A stretch of 64,000 bases of DNA from Thiotrichaceae bacterium. GTDB lineage: Bacteria > Pseudomonadota > Gammaproteobacteria > Beggiatoales > Beggiatoaceae. Below are positions 34,427-42,962 of the stretch, one piece after another; position 1 is the stretch's first letter, and each line of letters begins with the position of its first letter. The stretch is from the NCBI GenBank assembly GCA_011391085.1, contig JAABRD010000013.1, positions 1 through 64,000 on the forward strand, read 5' to 3'. The notes beneath the pieces are model-generated. The model searched no databases and was not told the DNA's origin. It was given only the letters and a program-made list of their open reading frames with translations. The position numbers and the translations under genes were made by a program.

Positions 34427-35457
34427 ATACCACCTACTTGACCCGTACCCCCGCCCAACGCCGTTGGCAACGGTTCACCACCCATCGACGCGGCTATTAT
34501 AGCCTTTGGATCTTTGGCATTCTCTTTTTTCTCAGCCTCTTTGCAGAAGTGTGGAGTAATGACAAACCCGTGTTGATTTACTATCAGGGTGAATACTACT
34601 TCCCCCTGTGGAAAACTTACCCTGAAACCACCTTTGGAGGAGATTTTGACACTGAAGCAGATTATAAAGACAAGTTTATTAAAGACAAACTGGACCTGCC
34701 TGGCAATTGGGTGTACTATCCCCCCAATCCTTACTCTTATGACACCATCAACTATGACCTGGCCAAACCTAACCCAGCGCCACCGTCCAAAGAGAACTGG
34801 CTGGGCACCGATGACCGGGGACGAGATGTGTTTGCCAGATTGATTTATGGCTTCCGCCTCTCCGTACTCTTTGGCTTCGCCTTAACCCTCATTGGCACCT
34901 TCATTGGCATTCTAGCCGGCGCCATACAAGGCTATTTCGGAGGCAAAATCGACTTACTTTCCCAACGTTTCATCGAAATTTGGGGCAGTATGCCAGAACT
35001 CTACCTCCTCATTATTTTTGCCTCCATCTTTCGCCCCAGCGTTCTCCTCCTCCTCATTTTACTTTCTCTCTTTGGTTGGATGGGACTGTCTGACTACGTT
35101 CGTGCTGAGTTCTTACGGGGACGCAACATGGACTATGTCAAAGCCGCCCACGCGCTGGGCGTATCCAACACCAAAATCATCTGGCGCCATTTATTACCGA
35201 ATGCCATGACCCCAGTCATCACCTTTTTACCTTTCCGCATCAGCAGTTCCATTTTAGCCCTCACCAGTTTAGATTTTCTAGGCTTAGGTCTCCCCCCCTC
35301 CTCACCTAGTTTGGGAGAACTCCTGGCCCAAGGCAAAGCTAACATCAGTGCCTGGTGGTTATCTCTCTCCACTTTTAGCGTGTTAGTGGGCACCTTGGTT
35401 CTATTAATCTTTATTGGTGAAGCACTTCGAGAAGCAATGGACACCAGACGAGGATAA
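34423..35457 (+). CDS. yejE: YejE-type peptide ABC transporter permease
   Basis: Second permease subunit. Features of YejE are an N-terminal RRWQRFTTHRRGYYSLWIF segment, a large periplasmic loop with KPVLIYYQGEYYFPLWKTYP and HNWLGTDDRGRDV-like ENWLGTDDRGRDVFARLIYG, and the coupling motif YVKAAHALGVSNTKIIWRHL. It has 344 residues. The start overlaps the yejB stop by four bases, so translation is probably coupled. The following channel-like gene begins five bases after its stop. Confidence 0.92.
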   Translation: MNTTYLTRTPAQRRWQRFTTHRRGYYSLWIFGILFFLSLFAEVWSNDKPVLIYYQGEYYFPLWKTYPETTFGGDFDTEADYKDKFIKDKLDLPGNWVYYPPNPYSYDTINYDLAKPNPAPPSKENWLGTDDRGRDVFARLIYGFRLSVLFGFALTLIGTFIGILAGAIQGYFGGKIDLLSQRFIEIWGSMPELYLLIIFASIFRPSVLLLLILLSLFGWMGLSDYVRAEFLRGRNMDYVKAAHALGVSNTKIIWRHLLPNAMTPVITFLPFRISSSILALTSLDFLGLGLPPSSPSLGELLAQGKANISAWWLSLSTFSVLVGTLVLLIFIGEALREAMDTRRG

Positions 35458-35462
35458 TTTCT

Positions 35463-36524
35463 ATGTCAGTGAACAAATACATCATCATCTTTCTAATCAG
35501 TCACTTGGCCCTGTTTATGGCCGCTACGCCTCATTCTTTGGTGGCTGAAGAACATAAACCAATCAATCAAAAGGATTCAAAAAGCGCATCCAAACCGAAA
35601 CCTCCAAAAGTGATTCCTAAACCAGAACCGGAAATTAAACCGATCTGGCAACCTAGAGTAGGCGTGTTTATCACCAGCCTCCATAGCTTTGATTTACGGA
35701 ATCAATCCTACAATATCGCCTTCTGGACTTGGTTTGTTCATCCTTACGACGATTATAAACCAGAACTGACCACTGAAATTGTGAACGCACACACCTATAA
35801 TAGAGAAAAATTTTTTGTCGAGGAAAAGGAGAATAAGGTCAAGTGGGCACAGGCTAAATTTACCGGTAAAATCGCCCATCAATGGGACGTTTCCAACTTT
35901 CCGTTTGACCGTCAAGTCTTACAAATCATTATGGAAGACTCGGAACTCGATTCTTCTGGAATACAATATGTGGCTGACACACATAACAGCAAAGTGGACC
36001 AGAATGTTTATTTATCCGATTGGAAGATTGTTGATTTTAAGATCCAAGCCCCTCTCATTACTTATCAAACCACGTATGGCGACCCGGACCTCGTGAACGG
36101 GGATAGCACGTATAGTAGAGTCACCGTTTCCATTACCATCGAACGCCAAGGCGCCAGATTATTTTTCAACATGTTCTTGGCACTATACGTTGCGTTCGTC
36201 TTATCCTCGTTAGCCTTTTTTATTCCCCTTGATAACACTTCTGCAAGACTCGGTTTAGCCACCGCCGCCATCTTTTCCGCGATAGGAAATAAATATGTCG
36301 TGGATTCCATGTTGCCCCCCACGACGACGTTAACTCTGGTGGATAAGATACAAATACTCACCTTTTTATTTATTGGTATCGGCGCCATCGTTACCGTGAT
36401 TCATGCTTATTTGGGTAGCGAACAAGAGAAGCTGGCCCAAACTATCAACAAGTGTGGAGAAATGATGTTTCCTGTTTCTTATATTACTCTCAATGTTTAT
36501 TGGATTTATCAAGCGGTTCAATGA
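35463..36524 (+). CDS. Pentameric ligand-gated ion channel-like protein
   Basis: A 353-residue protein with prokaryotic Cys-loop receptor architecture. Residues 1-28 are a signal peptide, and 30-60 a Lys/Pro-rich linker. Residues about 62-230 are the extracellular beta domain with the Pro-loop NFPFDRQVL (145-153) and SDWKI (185-189). Four membrane segments follow at about 231-254, 262-280, 291-315 and 330-350; the second is rich in small residues (GLATAAIFSAIG) like a pore helix. It lies five bases after yejE with GAGGA upstream, so it is in the yejBE operon at the place where yejF is normally found. A role in sensing or coupling to peptide uptake is inference. Confidence 0.85.
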   Translation: MSVNKYIIIFLISHLALFMAATPHSLVAEEHKPINQKDSKSASKPKPPKVIPKPEPEIKPIWQPRVGVFITSLHSFDLRNQSYNIAFWTWFVHPYDDYKPELTTEIVNAHTYNREKFFVEEKENKVKWAQAKFTGKIAHQWDVSNFPFDRQVLQIIMEDSELDSSGIQYVADTHNSKVDQNVYLSDWKIVDFKIQAPLITYQTTYGDPDLVNGDSTYSRVTVSITIERQGARLFFNMFLALYVAFVLSSLAFFIPLDNTSARLGLATAAIFSAIGNKYVVDSMLPPTTTLTLVDKIQILTFLFIGIGAIVTVIHAYLGSEQEKLAQTINKCGEMMFPVSYITLNVYWIYQAVQ

Positions 36525-36664
36525 GGAGAGACACAAAGCGAAGCTTTGAAATGGCAAAGCTTTGCTTTGGATTCATGGAAGAGTAGCATCACACCAAACT
36601 TAACCACCACCTCGCCTTGCGATATTCTAAAACTCGTTCCAACTAACCCTAAAAGGTATTATTT
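36525..36664. other. Gap with an AAAGC palindrome
   Basis: It holds the imperfect inverted repeat ACAAAGCGAAGCTTTG/CAAAGCTTTGCTTTG at 36533-36568, which may end the yej operon transcript, and AAGG before the next ATG. Confidence 0.4.
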
Positions 36665-37042
36665 ATGTCTAACCTGACTCAAGAACAACAAATTTCTGCC
36701 CTCTTGGCTGATGAAGAAAAACGTTACCAAGACTGGTACATTACGCTTACCCAACCCAATGTGGACCCTGAAATGCTTCAGTTCGGTGTCCCCGATTCTC
36801 TAAACAAACTGAAACAACGTTTTCAAGACTGGTTTGAAAGCAGCCGTGACCGTGTGAAACAGATCCTTTGTCAAAGATACCAACGTGAGAAAAAACAATT
36901 CCAAAGAGTAGAATTCATCATTGCGGCATTGTCGGTAGATGGCGTGGCTATTGCCCTGTCACTTCCAACGACTAACTTGATTATGACCACCACTATCCTC
37001 GTCGCCGATGGCTATTTGGATAAACTTTGCCTCGAGTGCTAA
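36665..37042 (+). CDS. Small protein of the conflict cluster, function unknown
   Basis: A 125-residue protein not recognised. The N-terminal 85 residues are charged and helical, with DWYITLTQPNVDPEMLQFGV and LKQRFQDWFESSRDRVKQIL. Residues about 88-118 are hydrophobic (FIIAALSVDGVAIALSLPTT, then LIMTTTILVADGYL) and could form a membrane hairpin. The peptidase-EAD gene follows after 15 bases, so the two are probably co-translated. By position it could be a regulator or membrane-targeting partner of the peptidase. Confidence 0.65.
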   Translation: MSNLTQEQQISALLADEEKRYQDWYITLTQPNVDPEMLQFGVPDSLNKLKQRFQDWFESSRDRVKQILCQRYQREKKQFQRVEFIIAALSVDGVAIALSLPTTNLIMTTTILVADGYLDKLCLEC

Positions 37043-37057
37043 CTCAGGTGAATGACT

Positions 37058-38023
37058 ATGGCTACTGAAGACCTCCATCAATCACTGGAAAAAGCCACCG
37101 TCAAAATTTGGGTGGCCAATGAGTTTAAAGGCACTGGCTTCTTCATTACATCCAAGGGCTATGTACTGACAGCCTATCACTGTGTAGGGAAGGAGTTAGT
37201 TTTCTCTCAAAAAATTGGTAAAACGCCTCCTGACATTTTTGTAGAAACCCACGGTTCTGGCAAATTCCAGGCCCAATTGGAAATGAACAAAAGTTTGGAA
37301 TCCTCTGATATTGCCGTGTTAAAGGTCGAACATCAAACAACCGAATGTGTCCCGTTAGGGCGAATCTCCAATTCATCTAAAGAAAAGGACATCGTAGCCC
37401 TGGGTTACCCCGCCGGCCATCGTCCCGAAAATCAGGAAATTGCCACCTATATTGGCAAACTCTCCCGGTTTTGTACTAATCAACAATTTGAAACCGAAGC
37501 GATTAAGGGACAAGGACAAAGTGGCGGCCCCGTTTATCACTACCAGACCAGGCGTGTCATTGGCCTAGCCGTATCGGGCTACGACCCTAATGAAACCAAA
37601 GTGTTTGGCATCGGCCGGGCGGCCCAATTTGATGACCTCTTTCAAAGATGGCCAGCACTGGAAGCTATCAATGAGGAAGTGGCCAAAGCCTGGGAAAAAC
37701 GTTGCTATTCCTCCGCTTCTGAACTTAGGAAGCTGACACGAGAGGAGAAACAGAAAATCGTCAACGCCCTGCTGAAGTTTTCCAATATGAGTGATCGAAA
37801 CGAACGTCTAGTGGTATTGAGACAACTGTCACCTAAAATATTCAATAACATTCGTGACGCATCGCAATCCCGACTCCATGTCATAAACATTGTCGAGACT
37901 TGTCTCGACTATACCGAAGGTATGACGGAGTTAGTGGAAGTGTTACGAGACTTGGAAGACGATCCAAATTCAATCCCCATGCAAGCACTTGACGAAGTGC
38001 TAAAGGAGATTTATCATCGATAA
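37058..38023 (+). CDS. Trypsin-like serine peptidase with C-terminal effector-associated domain
   Basis: A 321-residue protein. The peptidase domain (about 10-205) has the triad His41 (TAYHCVG), Asp84 (SSDIAVLKV) and Ser155 (GQGQSGGPV), with no signal peptide, so it acts in the cytosol. Residues about 226-320 form a helical effector-associated domain (EEKQKIVNALLKF, HVINIVETCLDYTEGMTEL) that is clearly related to the N-terminus of the VMAP protein at 39086. Such death-domain-like modules are thought to bring effectors and VMAP together. The ATG at 37058 is preferred over 37052 because AGGTG is then seven bases upstream. It is probably the proteolytic component of the system. A strong terminator follows. 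Confidence 0.85.
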   Translation: MATEDLHQSLEKATVKIWVANEFKGTGFFITSKGYVLTAYHCVGKELVFSQKIGKTPPDIFVETHGSGKFQAQLEMNKSLESSDIAVLKVEHQTTECVPLGRISNSSKEKDIVALGYPAGHRPENQEIATYIGKLSRFCTNQQFETEAIKGQGQSGGPVYHYQTRRVIGLAVSGYDPNETKVFGIGRAAQFDDLFQRWPALEAINEEVAKAWEKRCYSSASELRKLTREEKQKIVNALLKFSNMSDRNERLVVLRQLSPKIFNNIRDASQSRLHVINIVETCLDYTEGMTELVEVLRDLEDDPNSIPMQALDEVLKEIYHR

Positions 38024-38037
38024 CTAAACCAACCAAA

Positions 38038-38080
38038 CCAGAAGTTCAAAGTGTCGCTTTGAATTTCTGGTCTTCATTTT
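38038..38080 (+). terminator. Rho-independent terminator
   Basis: A 14-bp stem CCAGAAGTTCAAAG with its complement (one G-T pair) around TGTCG, followed by TCTTCATTTTTTTT. It ends the peptidase-EAD transcript and isolates the next toxin-antitoxin pair. Confidence 0.85.
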
Positions 38081-38101
38081 TTTTAATAAGGAGACTTGAT
38101 T

Positions 38102-38413
38102 ATGACACAACCCAATATTAATTTTACCCTCCCAGACCTTTATCGGTTGCGTCTTAAACCTTTTGTAGAACAAGAGGTTAACACAGCCAAAGACCAAGTA
38201 TTTTTGGAAAAACACAGCCTACCAGAATGGGTGGACTATATCGTCACCACACTGGTGGAACGACTCTCCCTGGAACGATTCATGACCCTCCGCGATAACG
38301 ATCTCCAAGGTATGGTAGGCCGCTTAATGTCGTTGGAATTGGTAGCGGGTATGTTAGCCGATTTTACGCCTGAACAGATGCGAATTTTCGATGACTGTTT
38401 GGTGAGGAGATAA
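38102..38413 (+). CDS. Putative antitoxin of VapC pair 1
   Basis: A 103-residue protein that I do not assign to a named antitoxin family. ATG 38102 is chosen because AAGGAG lies eight bases upstream. It is about 60% similar by eye to the protein at 42139-42447 (shared LYRLRLKPFVE, VFLEKH, GMVGRLMSLELV, DFTPEQ). The protein is acidic, helical and without a membrane segment. It sits four bases before a PIN toxin gene, as does its paralogue, so an antitoxin role is inferred from order. Confidence 0.7.
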   Translation: MTQPNINFTLPDLYRLRLKPFVEQEVNTAKDQVFLEKHSLPEWVDYIVTTLVERLSLERFMTLRDNDLQGMVGRLMSLELVAGMLADFTPEQMRIFDDCLVRR

Positions 38414-38417
38414 TCTC

Positions 38418-38837
38418 ATGGGCAAACAGTATTTGTTGGATACCAACATTATTTCAGCCATGCTGAAACCATCACAACACATTTGGAAAAAAATACAGGA
38501 TGTGATTGTCGCCGATGAGAAAATCTTTATCAGCACCATCTCCTATTACGAGACCAAACGCGGTTTGTTAGCCACGCAAGCCACGACAAAATTGCAACGT
38601 TTTGATTACATCCGTCAAAAGTATGAGATGGTCGGCATAGATAACGAATCGGTGCTAGACACTGCCTCCGAAATCTATGCCACCCTGAAAAAATGTGGCC
38701 AACCTCTGCCCGATGCCGACATTCTGATTGCGGCGATGGCCAAAACGTATGATTTAATTTTAGTGACAGATGATAATCATTTTGAGAGAATGGAAGGTGT
38801 GCGGGTGGAAAATTGGGTAGTGATGCAATCTGGGTGA
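38418..38837 (+). CDS. VapC-family PIN toxin 1, C-terminus altered by an element
   Basis: A 139-residue PIN-domain ribonuclease toxin. It shows LLDTNIISAM (first Asp), SYYETKRGLL (Glu), PDADILIAAMAKTY (Asp pair) and VTDDNHF. The last residues VVMQSG and the stop codon are read from the left end of the GGTAGTG element at 38816. The original end, GTAAGAACCGCTTAA, survives beyond the element and would have given ENWVRTA, like ENWVRES in its paralogue at 42455. The change affects only the extreme C-terminus, so activity may be kept. It pairs with the gene at 38102. Confidence 0.88.
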   Translation: MGKQYLLDTNIISAMLKPSQHIWKKIQDVIVADEKIFISTISYYETKRGLLATQATTKLQRFDYIRQKYEMVGIDNESVLDTASEIYATLKKCGQPLPDADILIAAMAKTYDLILVTDDNHFERMEGVRVENWVVMQSG

Positions 38838-38980
38838 AATATCGTGCGGTTTCTCTTAGGTCTGGAACTGTGATTGAGATGATTAAATGAAGGCTATGAA
38901 AGGAGGCTTGACTAATCATAGTCCATCTGAAAATCATTCTAATCATAGTTCAGACATTTCACCCACATTGCATCACTACC
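38816..38980 (+). mobile_element. 165-bp GGTAGTG element with 8-bp target duplication
   Basis: Ends GGTAGTGATGCAATCTGGGT and ACCCACATTGCATCACTACC are inverted repeats. GAAAATTG is duplicated at 38808-38815 and 38981-38988. The interior (GTGCGGTTTCTCTTAGGTC, AAAGGAGGCTTGA, AATCATAGTTCAGAC) is nearly identical to that of 41908-42072 and, inverted, 51359-51523. A hairpin ACCTTGAAGGTTTT lies just beyond at 39017-39048. Confidence 0.93.
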
Positions 38981-39085
38981 GAAAATTGGGTAAGAACCGC
39001 TTAACTTTTCTGGCCAAACCTTGAAGGTTTTGAAAACCTTCAAGGTCTTAATTCAGTTTCTATAACCATCAACCTAAGGGAGAAA

Positions 39086-40501
39086 ATGATGAGTATCGAA
39101 GTTTCTGCATATTATATTTGGTCTTACCATTATGACCATCAGAAAAAACTGGTCAACGCTTTGTTGAATTGTACAAATTTGTTGTCAACTACACTTTCCT
39201 GGCCAGATATAAAATCTGGCGACACCAAGCAACAACAAGTTGAAAATCTTGTTGACACTTGCCTGAGATACCCTGGTAGAATTGAACTCTTGGTGGACGA
39301 TCTATTTTCTCATGAAAGAGACTCACAAAACATGTTAAAAGTTTTTGACGTGTTGGACCAGGTAATCAAGTTGCCAGTTCCCTGGAAAGAAGTCACCCAC
39401 TTGAAAAGTTTATTGACGGAGGCTTGTGGTATCCCCAATCATCAAGAGTTACTGAACATGTGTGGAAAATGCCTCTCCACTGAAGAAAGGTTGCCAAAAG
39501 AAGTTTCTCAAGAACCCAAGGACCGAGATACTGTAATTTACTTGACCGATTGGCTGGTTAGAAAAGGCCGTCTATCAACAGGCAAAGTTCCTATTTTAGA
39601 GTTTGTCAGAGAAGTGGGACAGTCTGTCAATAAACCTGAACTTAACATTTGGGTTAACGAGATGACTGCACATTTTGCCTCGACAGTGGTTGAACCGGTA
39701 GTGAAAACGGTTGAAAAAAATGAGGGTCACGAAATATCAACAACCTCTTTTCTGACCCCGTTGCATTTGGTGATAGTGTTAGAACCAAAATCTAAAAAGT
39801 CCAAAAAATACAATGTTCAGGCCTGGTTATTTGAACAGGGAAAAAATTATCCTAAACAAATTCACGAAAAGGAAAACATCGTGTTGAAGGAATTGCCGGA
39901 ACAAATTAAGCAGGCGCGTGGAAAAATCAATCAGCTTCTGATTCAGAATCAGAACCGTCTCACCCTGGAATTTTTTCTGCCGATAGACCTACTTCTCAGT
40001 TACCCTCTTGAGGAAGAATATTTGCCCCAGAGTAAGGGGCCAATTGGTTGTGATTATTATGTATTGGTACGCCCGTTAGAACGTCTCCAAAATGAGGATG
40101 CTTTTTTACGTTTATGCAAAATTTGGAACCAAGGTGAAAAGTTACCACAATCATTTGCAAGTTGTGCAAGATGGCTGACTGAAATCGATCCCAAATGGGG
40201 TAAGGACCTGGGTAAAGTTTTTAGTTTGAATTTTAAACCGGAACCTGCTTTTCTTGGTGAATTGATTGGATTCGGTACGCCAATCGTGATGTGGATTAGA
40301 GAGGAAACCGCTAAAGAAAGGCATTCTAGGTTACATCAAGAATGGTCATGCTGTCGTCTGGCAGATATACCCAAAACTCTTTATGAGGAAAGGTGTTCTA
40401 TCTTTTGGGACCAGGATAAAAAACACACCGGCCACCTTTCTTTACTGTGGGATGACCCAACCAGGGTCCCGCCTAGTTTCCAACTTGGACCACCCACTTA
40501 A
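39086..40501 (+). CDS. EAD-VMAP (vWA-MoxR associated protein)
   Basis: A 471-residue cytosolic protein. Residues about 12-95 are an effector-associated domain (KKLVNALLNCTNL, ENLVDTCLRYPGRIELLVDDL) homologous to the C-terminus of the peptidase at 37058. A helical middle region (100-215) follows. Residues about 230-470 match the VMAP C-terminal domain: LHLVIVLEPKSKK, PIGCDYYVLVRPLERL, a C-rich SFASCARWL and the closing LSLLWDDPTRVPPSF. In the vWA-MoxR-VMAP systems described by comparative genomics, this protein is the hub linking effectors with the ATPase. AAGGGAG precedes the start, and the MoxR gene begins 24 bases downstream. The enzymatic role, if any, is unknown. Confidence 0.82.
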   Translation: MMSIEVSAYYIWSYHYDHQKKLVNALLNCTNLLSTTLSWPDIKSGDTKQQQVENLVDTCLRYPGRIELLVDDLFSHERDSQNMLKVFDVLDQVIKLPVPWKEVTHLKSLLTEACGIPNHQELLNMCGKCLSTEERLPKEVSQEPKDRDTVIYLTDWLVRKGRLSTGKVPILEFVREVGQSVNKPELNIWVNEMTAHFASTVVEPVVKTVEKNEGHEISTTSFLTPLHLVIVLEPKSKKSKKYNVQAWLFEQGKNYPKQIHEKENIVLKELPEQIKQARGKINQLLIQNQNRLTLEFFLPIDLLLSYPLEEEYLPQSKGPIGCDYYVLVRPLERLQNEDAFLRLCKIWNQGEKLPQSFASCARWLTEIDPKWGKDLGKVFSLNFKPEPAFLGELIGFGTPIVMWIREETAKERHSRLHQEWSCCRLADIPKTLYEERCSIFWDQDKKHTGHLSLLWDDPTRVPPSFQLGPPT

Positions 40502-40525
40502 TCATCTTAACTGAGGACACTGACT

Positions 40526-41491
40526 ATGCCTGAAACTAACCGCACTTGGTGGATTTACCAAGGCACTAACCAACCTGATAAAGAGGCCATTACCCGTTTA
40601 CCACCGGCCCCACCCTGGCGACAATTTACCGACAAGGCCAGTGACAACCGAGGCACGCAATTTAAACCGACTGACCCAAACGAAATAGAATTAGTCAACG
40701 CCGCTTTGTACCTACGCCGACCCTTACTGGTCACGGGCAGACCGGGCACAGGCAAAACTACCTTAGCCTTTGCCGTTGCCCATGAATTGCAATTGGGGAA
40801 GGTTTTACACTGGTCCATCACCACCCGTTCCACCTTGCCAGAAGGACTCTATCGTTACGATGCTATCGCCCGCTTACAAGATGCCTCCTTGCGAGGAGAT
40901 CGAACCACATTGCCTGACATCAGTCGTTATTTACGCTTAGGTCCATTAGGTACGGCATTTGCCGCAGGAAAACGGCCACGGGTGTTGTTAATTGACGAGA
41001 TTGATAAAAGTGATATTGACTTACCCAATGACTTACTGCATATTTTTGAAGAGGGCGAATTTGAAATTCCTGAACTGGCCCGCTTGCCAAAAGACCAACA
41101 AACGGTTAAGATTCGTTCCTATGATGATAATGGCGAGACCATTGAGATTAAACAGGGACGAGTCCGTTGTCAAGAGTTTCCATTGGTGATTATGACCAGC
41201 AATGGCGAGAAAGAATTTCCACCTGCATTTTTGCGCCGTTGCTTACGGTTAGAAATGCAACCTCCTACTAAGGAACAACTGAGTGAGATTGTCACGGCCC
41301 ATTTGGCATCCATTTCCAAAGAAGAGATAGCGGGGTTACTTGATGAATTTGTGCAACGGCGGGAAAAACAAGATTTGGCCAATGACCAATTGTTAAATGC
41401 CGCGTATTTGGTGCTAAATAGTATCAAAGTGTTGGAACGACAAGAGTTGCAGGATGCGTTATGGAAATCGTTGTCTGGGGAGGGGGAGTAG
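40526..41491 (+). CDS. MoxR-family AAA+ ATPase
   Basis: A 321-residue AAA+ ATPase. It has Walker A GRPGTGKT (about 70-77), Walker B VLLIDEIDKS (about 153-162), sensor 1 VIMTSNGEKEFPPAFLRRC and the NDLLHIFEEGEF region typical of MoxR. It probably remodels or activates a vWA partner using ATP. It sits between the VMAP gene and a small gene, with the vWA/FGE protein 1.6 kb downstream, the arrangement expected for a ternary vWA-MoxR-VMAP system. AGGA lies upstream of the ATG. Confidence 0.93.
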   Translation: MPETNRTWWIYQGTNQPDKEAITRLPPAPPWRQFTDKASDNRGTQFKPTDPNEIELVNAALYLRRPLLVTGRPGTGKTTLAFAVAHELQLGKVLHWSITTRSTLPEGLYRYDAIARLQDASLRGDRTTLPDISRYLRLGPLGTAFAAGKRPRVLLIDEIDKSDIDLPNDLLHIFEEGEFEIPELARLPKDQQTVKIRSYDDNGETIEIKQGRVRCQEFPLVIMTSNGEKEFPPAFLRRCLRLEMQPPTKEQLSEIVTAHLASISKEEIAGLLDEFVQRREKQDLANDQLLNAAYLVLNSIKVLERQELQDALWKSLSGEGE

Positions 41492-41521
41492 GGGTTGACA
41501 ATTTGTATAGGAGAGATTATT

Positions 41522-41815
41522 ATGAATGACACCCCCAAAGCCATTCAAGAGTTATTTCATCACCTACTGATGCAACGTTCTGGTGAAGAACGTTTGAAAA
41601 TGGGTTGTGAGATGTTTAGCACCTCACGGGCCATTATTCGGTCTAGTTTGGCAGACCAAGGACTGAGTGAGAGTGAAATGGCGGTGCAAATTTTCTTACG
41701 AACTTATCGAAGTGATTTTTCTCCAGAAGTGTTAGCCAAGATTGTGGAACGGGTGCGGACGTATTGGGAAAATCGTCGTCATTCTGAATTGAGGAATATA
41801 ACAAATCCTGGGTAG
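41522..41815 (+). CDS. Small helical protein of the conflict cluster
   Basis: A 97-residue protein that I do not recognise. ATG 41522 is chosen because AGGAGAG lies seven bases upstream; the frame starts earlier at 41495 without support. The sequence is helical (IQELFHHLLMQRSGEERLKM, IFLRTYRSDFSPEVLAKIVE). The phrase 'RSGEERLKMGCEMFSTSRAI' resembles small proteins often annotated next to hydrolases or PIN genes. It follows the MoxR gene by 30 bases and is probably in the same transcript. Confidence 0.6.
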   Translation: MNDTPKAIQELFHHLLMQRSGEERLKMGCEMFSTSRAIIRSSLADQGLSESEMAVQIFLRTYRSDFSPEVLAKIVERVRTYWENRRHSELRNITNPG

Positions 41816-41907
41816 TTTCGGGATGGCATTTAGCCCATAGCTAATACTAACGACGTTTCCAAATTTGAAATGTTTGACTCCAGCGACCTAATTTACCTTG
41901 ATTAATT

Positions 41908-42072
41908 GGTAGTGATGCAATCTGGGTGAAATATCGTGCGGTTTCTCTTAGGTCTTGAACTCTGATTGAGATGATTAGATGAGGGCTATGAAAGGAGGCT
42001 TGACGAATCATAGTCCATCTGAAAATCATTCTAATCATAGTTCAGACATTTCACCCACATTGCATCACTACC
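41908..42072 (+). mobile_element. 165-bp GGTAGTG element
   Basis: Nearly identical throughout to the element at 38816-38980, in the same orientation. The flanks share only AATT, so a full target duplication is not evident. It separates the MoxR-small gene unit from the second antitoxin/VapC pair. Confidence 0.9.
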
Positions 42073-42138
42073 AATTATTTTTACTTACCTACTTAGATTA
42101 ACCAACAGCAAACTTGAGTTTGCACAGGAGAAATGACT

Positions 42139-42447
42139 ATGACACCACCTAATATTGATTTTACTCGCCAAGAACTTTATCGTTTGCGGCTTAAACCTTT
42201 TGTTGAACGAAGAATGGCCAAAGCGGAATCGGTGTTTTTAGAAAAACACAACCCCTCGGAATGGATCGAATATGTCGTCAGTACTCTCATAGAACGACTC
42301 CCAATGGAAAAATTGTTGACCCTCAGTGATGAAGACCTCAAAGGTATGGTGGGGCGACTCATGTCACTGGAACTGGTGACGGGCATGTTGGACGATTTCA
42401 CGCCGGAACAAACACGAATTTTCAACGAATGCTTGGTCAGGAGGTAG
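42139..42447 (+). CDS. Putative antitoxin of VapC pair 2
   Basis: A 102-residue paralogue of the protein at 38102. ATG 42139 is preferred over 42133 because AGGAG is then eight bases upstream and the start aligns with the paralogue (MTPPNIDF versus MTQPNINF). Shared blocks include LYRLRLKPFVE, VFLEKHN, GMVGRLMSLELVTGM and DFTPEQTRIF. It precedes the VapC gene by seven bases. The antitoxin role is inferred from order and duplication of the pair. Confidence 0.7.
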   Translation: MTPPNIDFTRQELYRLRLKPFVERRMAKAESVFLEKHNPSEWIEYVVSTLIERLPMEKLLTLSDEDLKGMVGRLMSLELVTGMLDDFTPEQTRIFNECLVRR

Positions 42448-42454
42448 TACCATA

Positions 42455-42883
42455 ATGAAACGCTACCTGTTGGATACCAACATTATCACTGCCATGGTCA
42501 AGCAATCATCGCCAGTTTGGAAGAAAGCGATGGCAGTAGTGATGGCTGGAGAGAAAATTTTTATTAGCACCATCTCCTACTATGAAACCAAACGAGGTCT
42601 ATTAGCCACGCAAGCAACCACCAAATTGCAACGTTTTGACCAAATCCGTCAAGACTATGAAATGGTTGGCATAGATAACGAACCCGTGCTTGACACTGCT
42701 TCGGAAATCTATGCCGTTCTGAAGAAACGTGGTACTCTCTTGCCTGATGCCGACATTCTGATTGCGGCAATGGCCAAAACTTATGGCTTAACCTTGGTGA
42801 CTAATGATAGTCATTTTGATAGAATTGAAGGGTTGCAGGTGGAAAATTGGGTGAGAGAGTCGACCAGTCCGGTTGAAAAGTAG
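42455..42883 (+). CDS. VapC-family PIN toxin 2
   Basis: A 142-residue PIN-domain toxin closely related to that at 38418 (LLDTNIITAM, SYYETKRGLLATQATT, PDADILIAAMAKTY, VTNDSHF). It has an intact C-terminus, VENWVRESTSPVEK, which shows what the interrupted copy originally looked like. CAGGAGG precedes the ATG. After the stop comes the ACCTGACAGGTCT hairpin at 42887-42919, a possible terminator or element remnant. Confidence 0.9.
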   Translation: MKRYLLDTNIITAMVKQSSPVWKKAMAVVMAGEKIFISTISYYETKRGLLATQATTKLQRFDQIRQDYEMVGIDNEPVLDTASEIYAVLKKRGTLLPDADILIAAMAKTYGLTLVTNDSHFDRIEGLQVENWVRESTSPVEK

Positions 42884-42962
42884 CCAAACCTGACAGGTCT
42901 TCAAGACCTGTCAGGTTTTACTACTGCGATTCTACTACTTCCTTGTGCATCTTAATTTCTTG

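Noticed and set aside
41908-42072. 8-bp target duplication at the second 165-bp element
   Set aside because: The flanks GATTAATT and AATTATTT share only four aligned bases, so no duplication is claimed.
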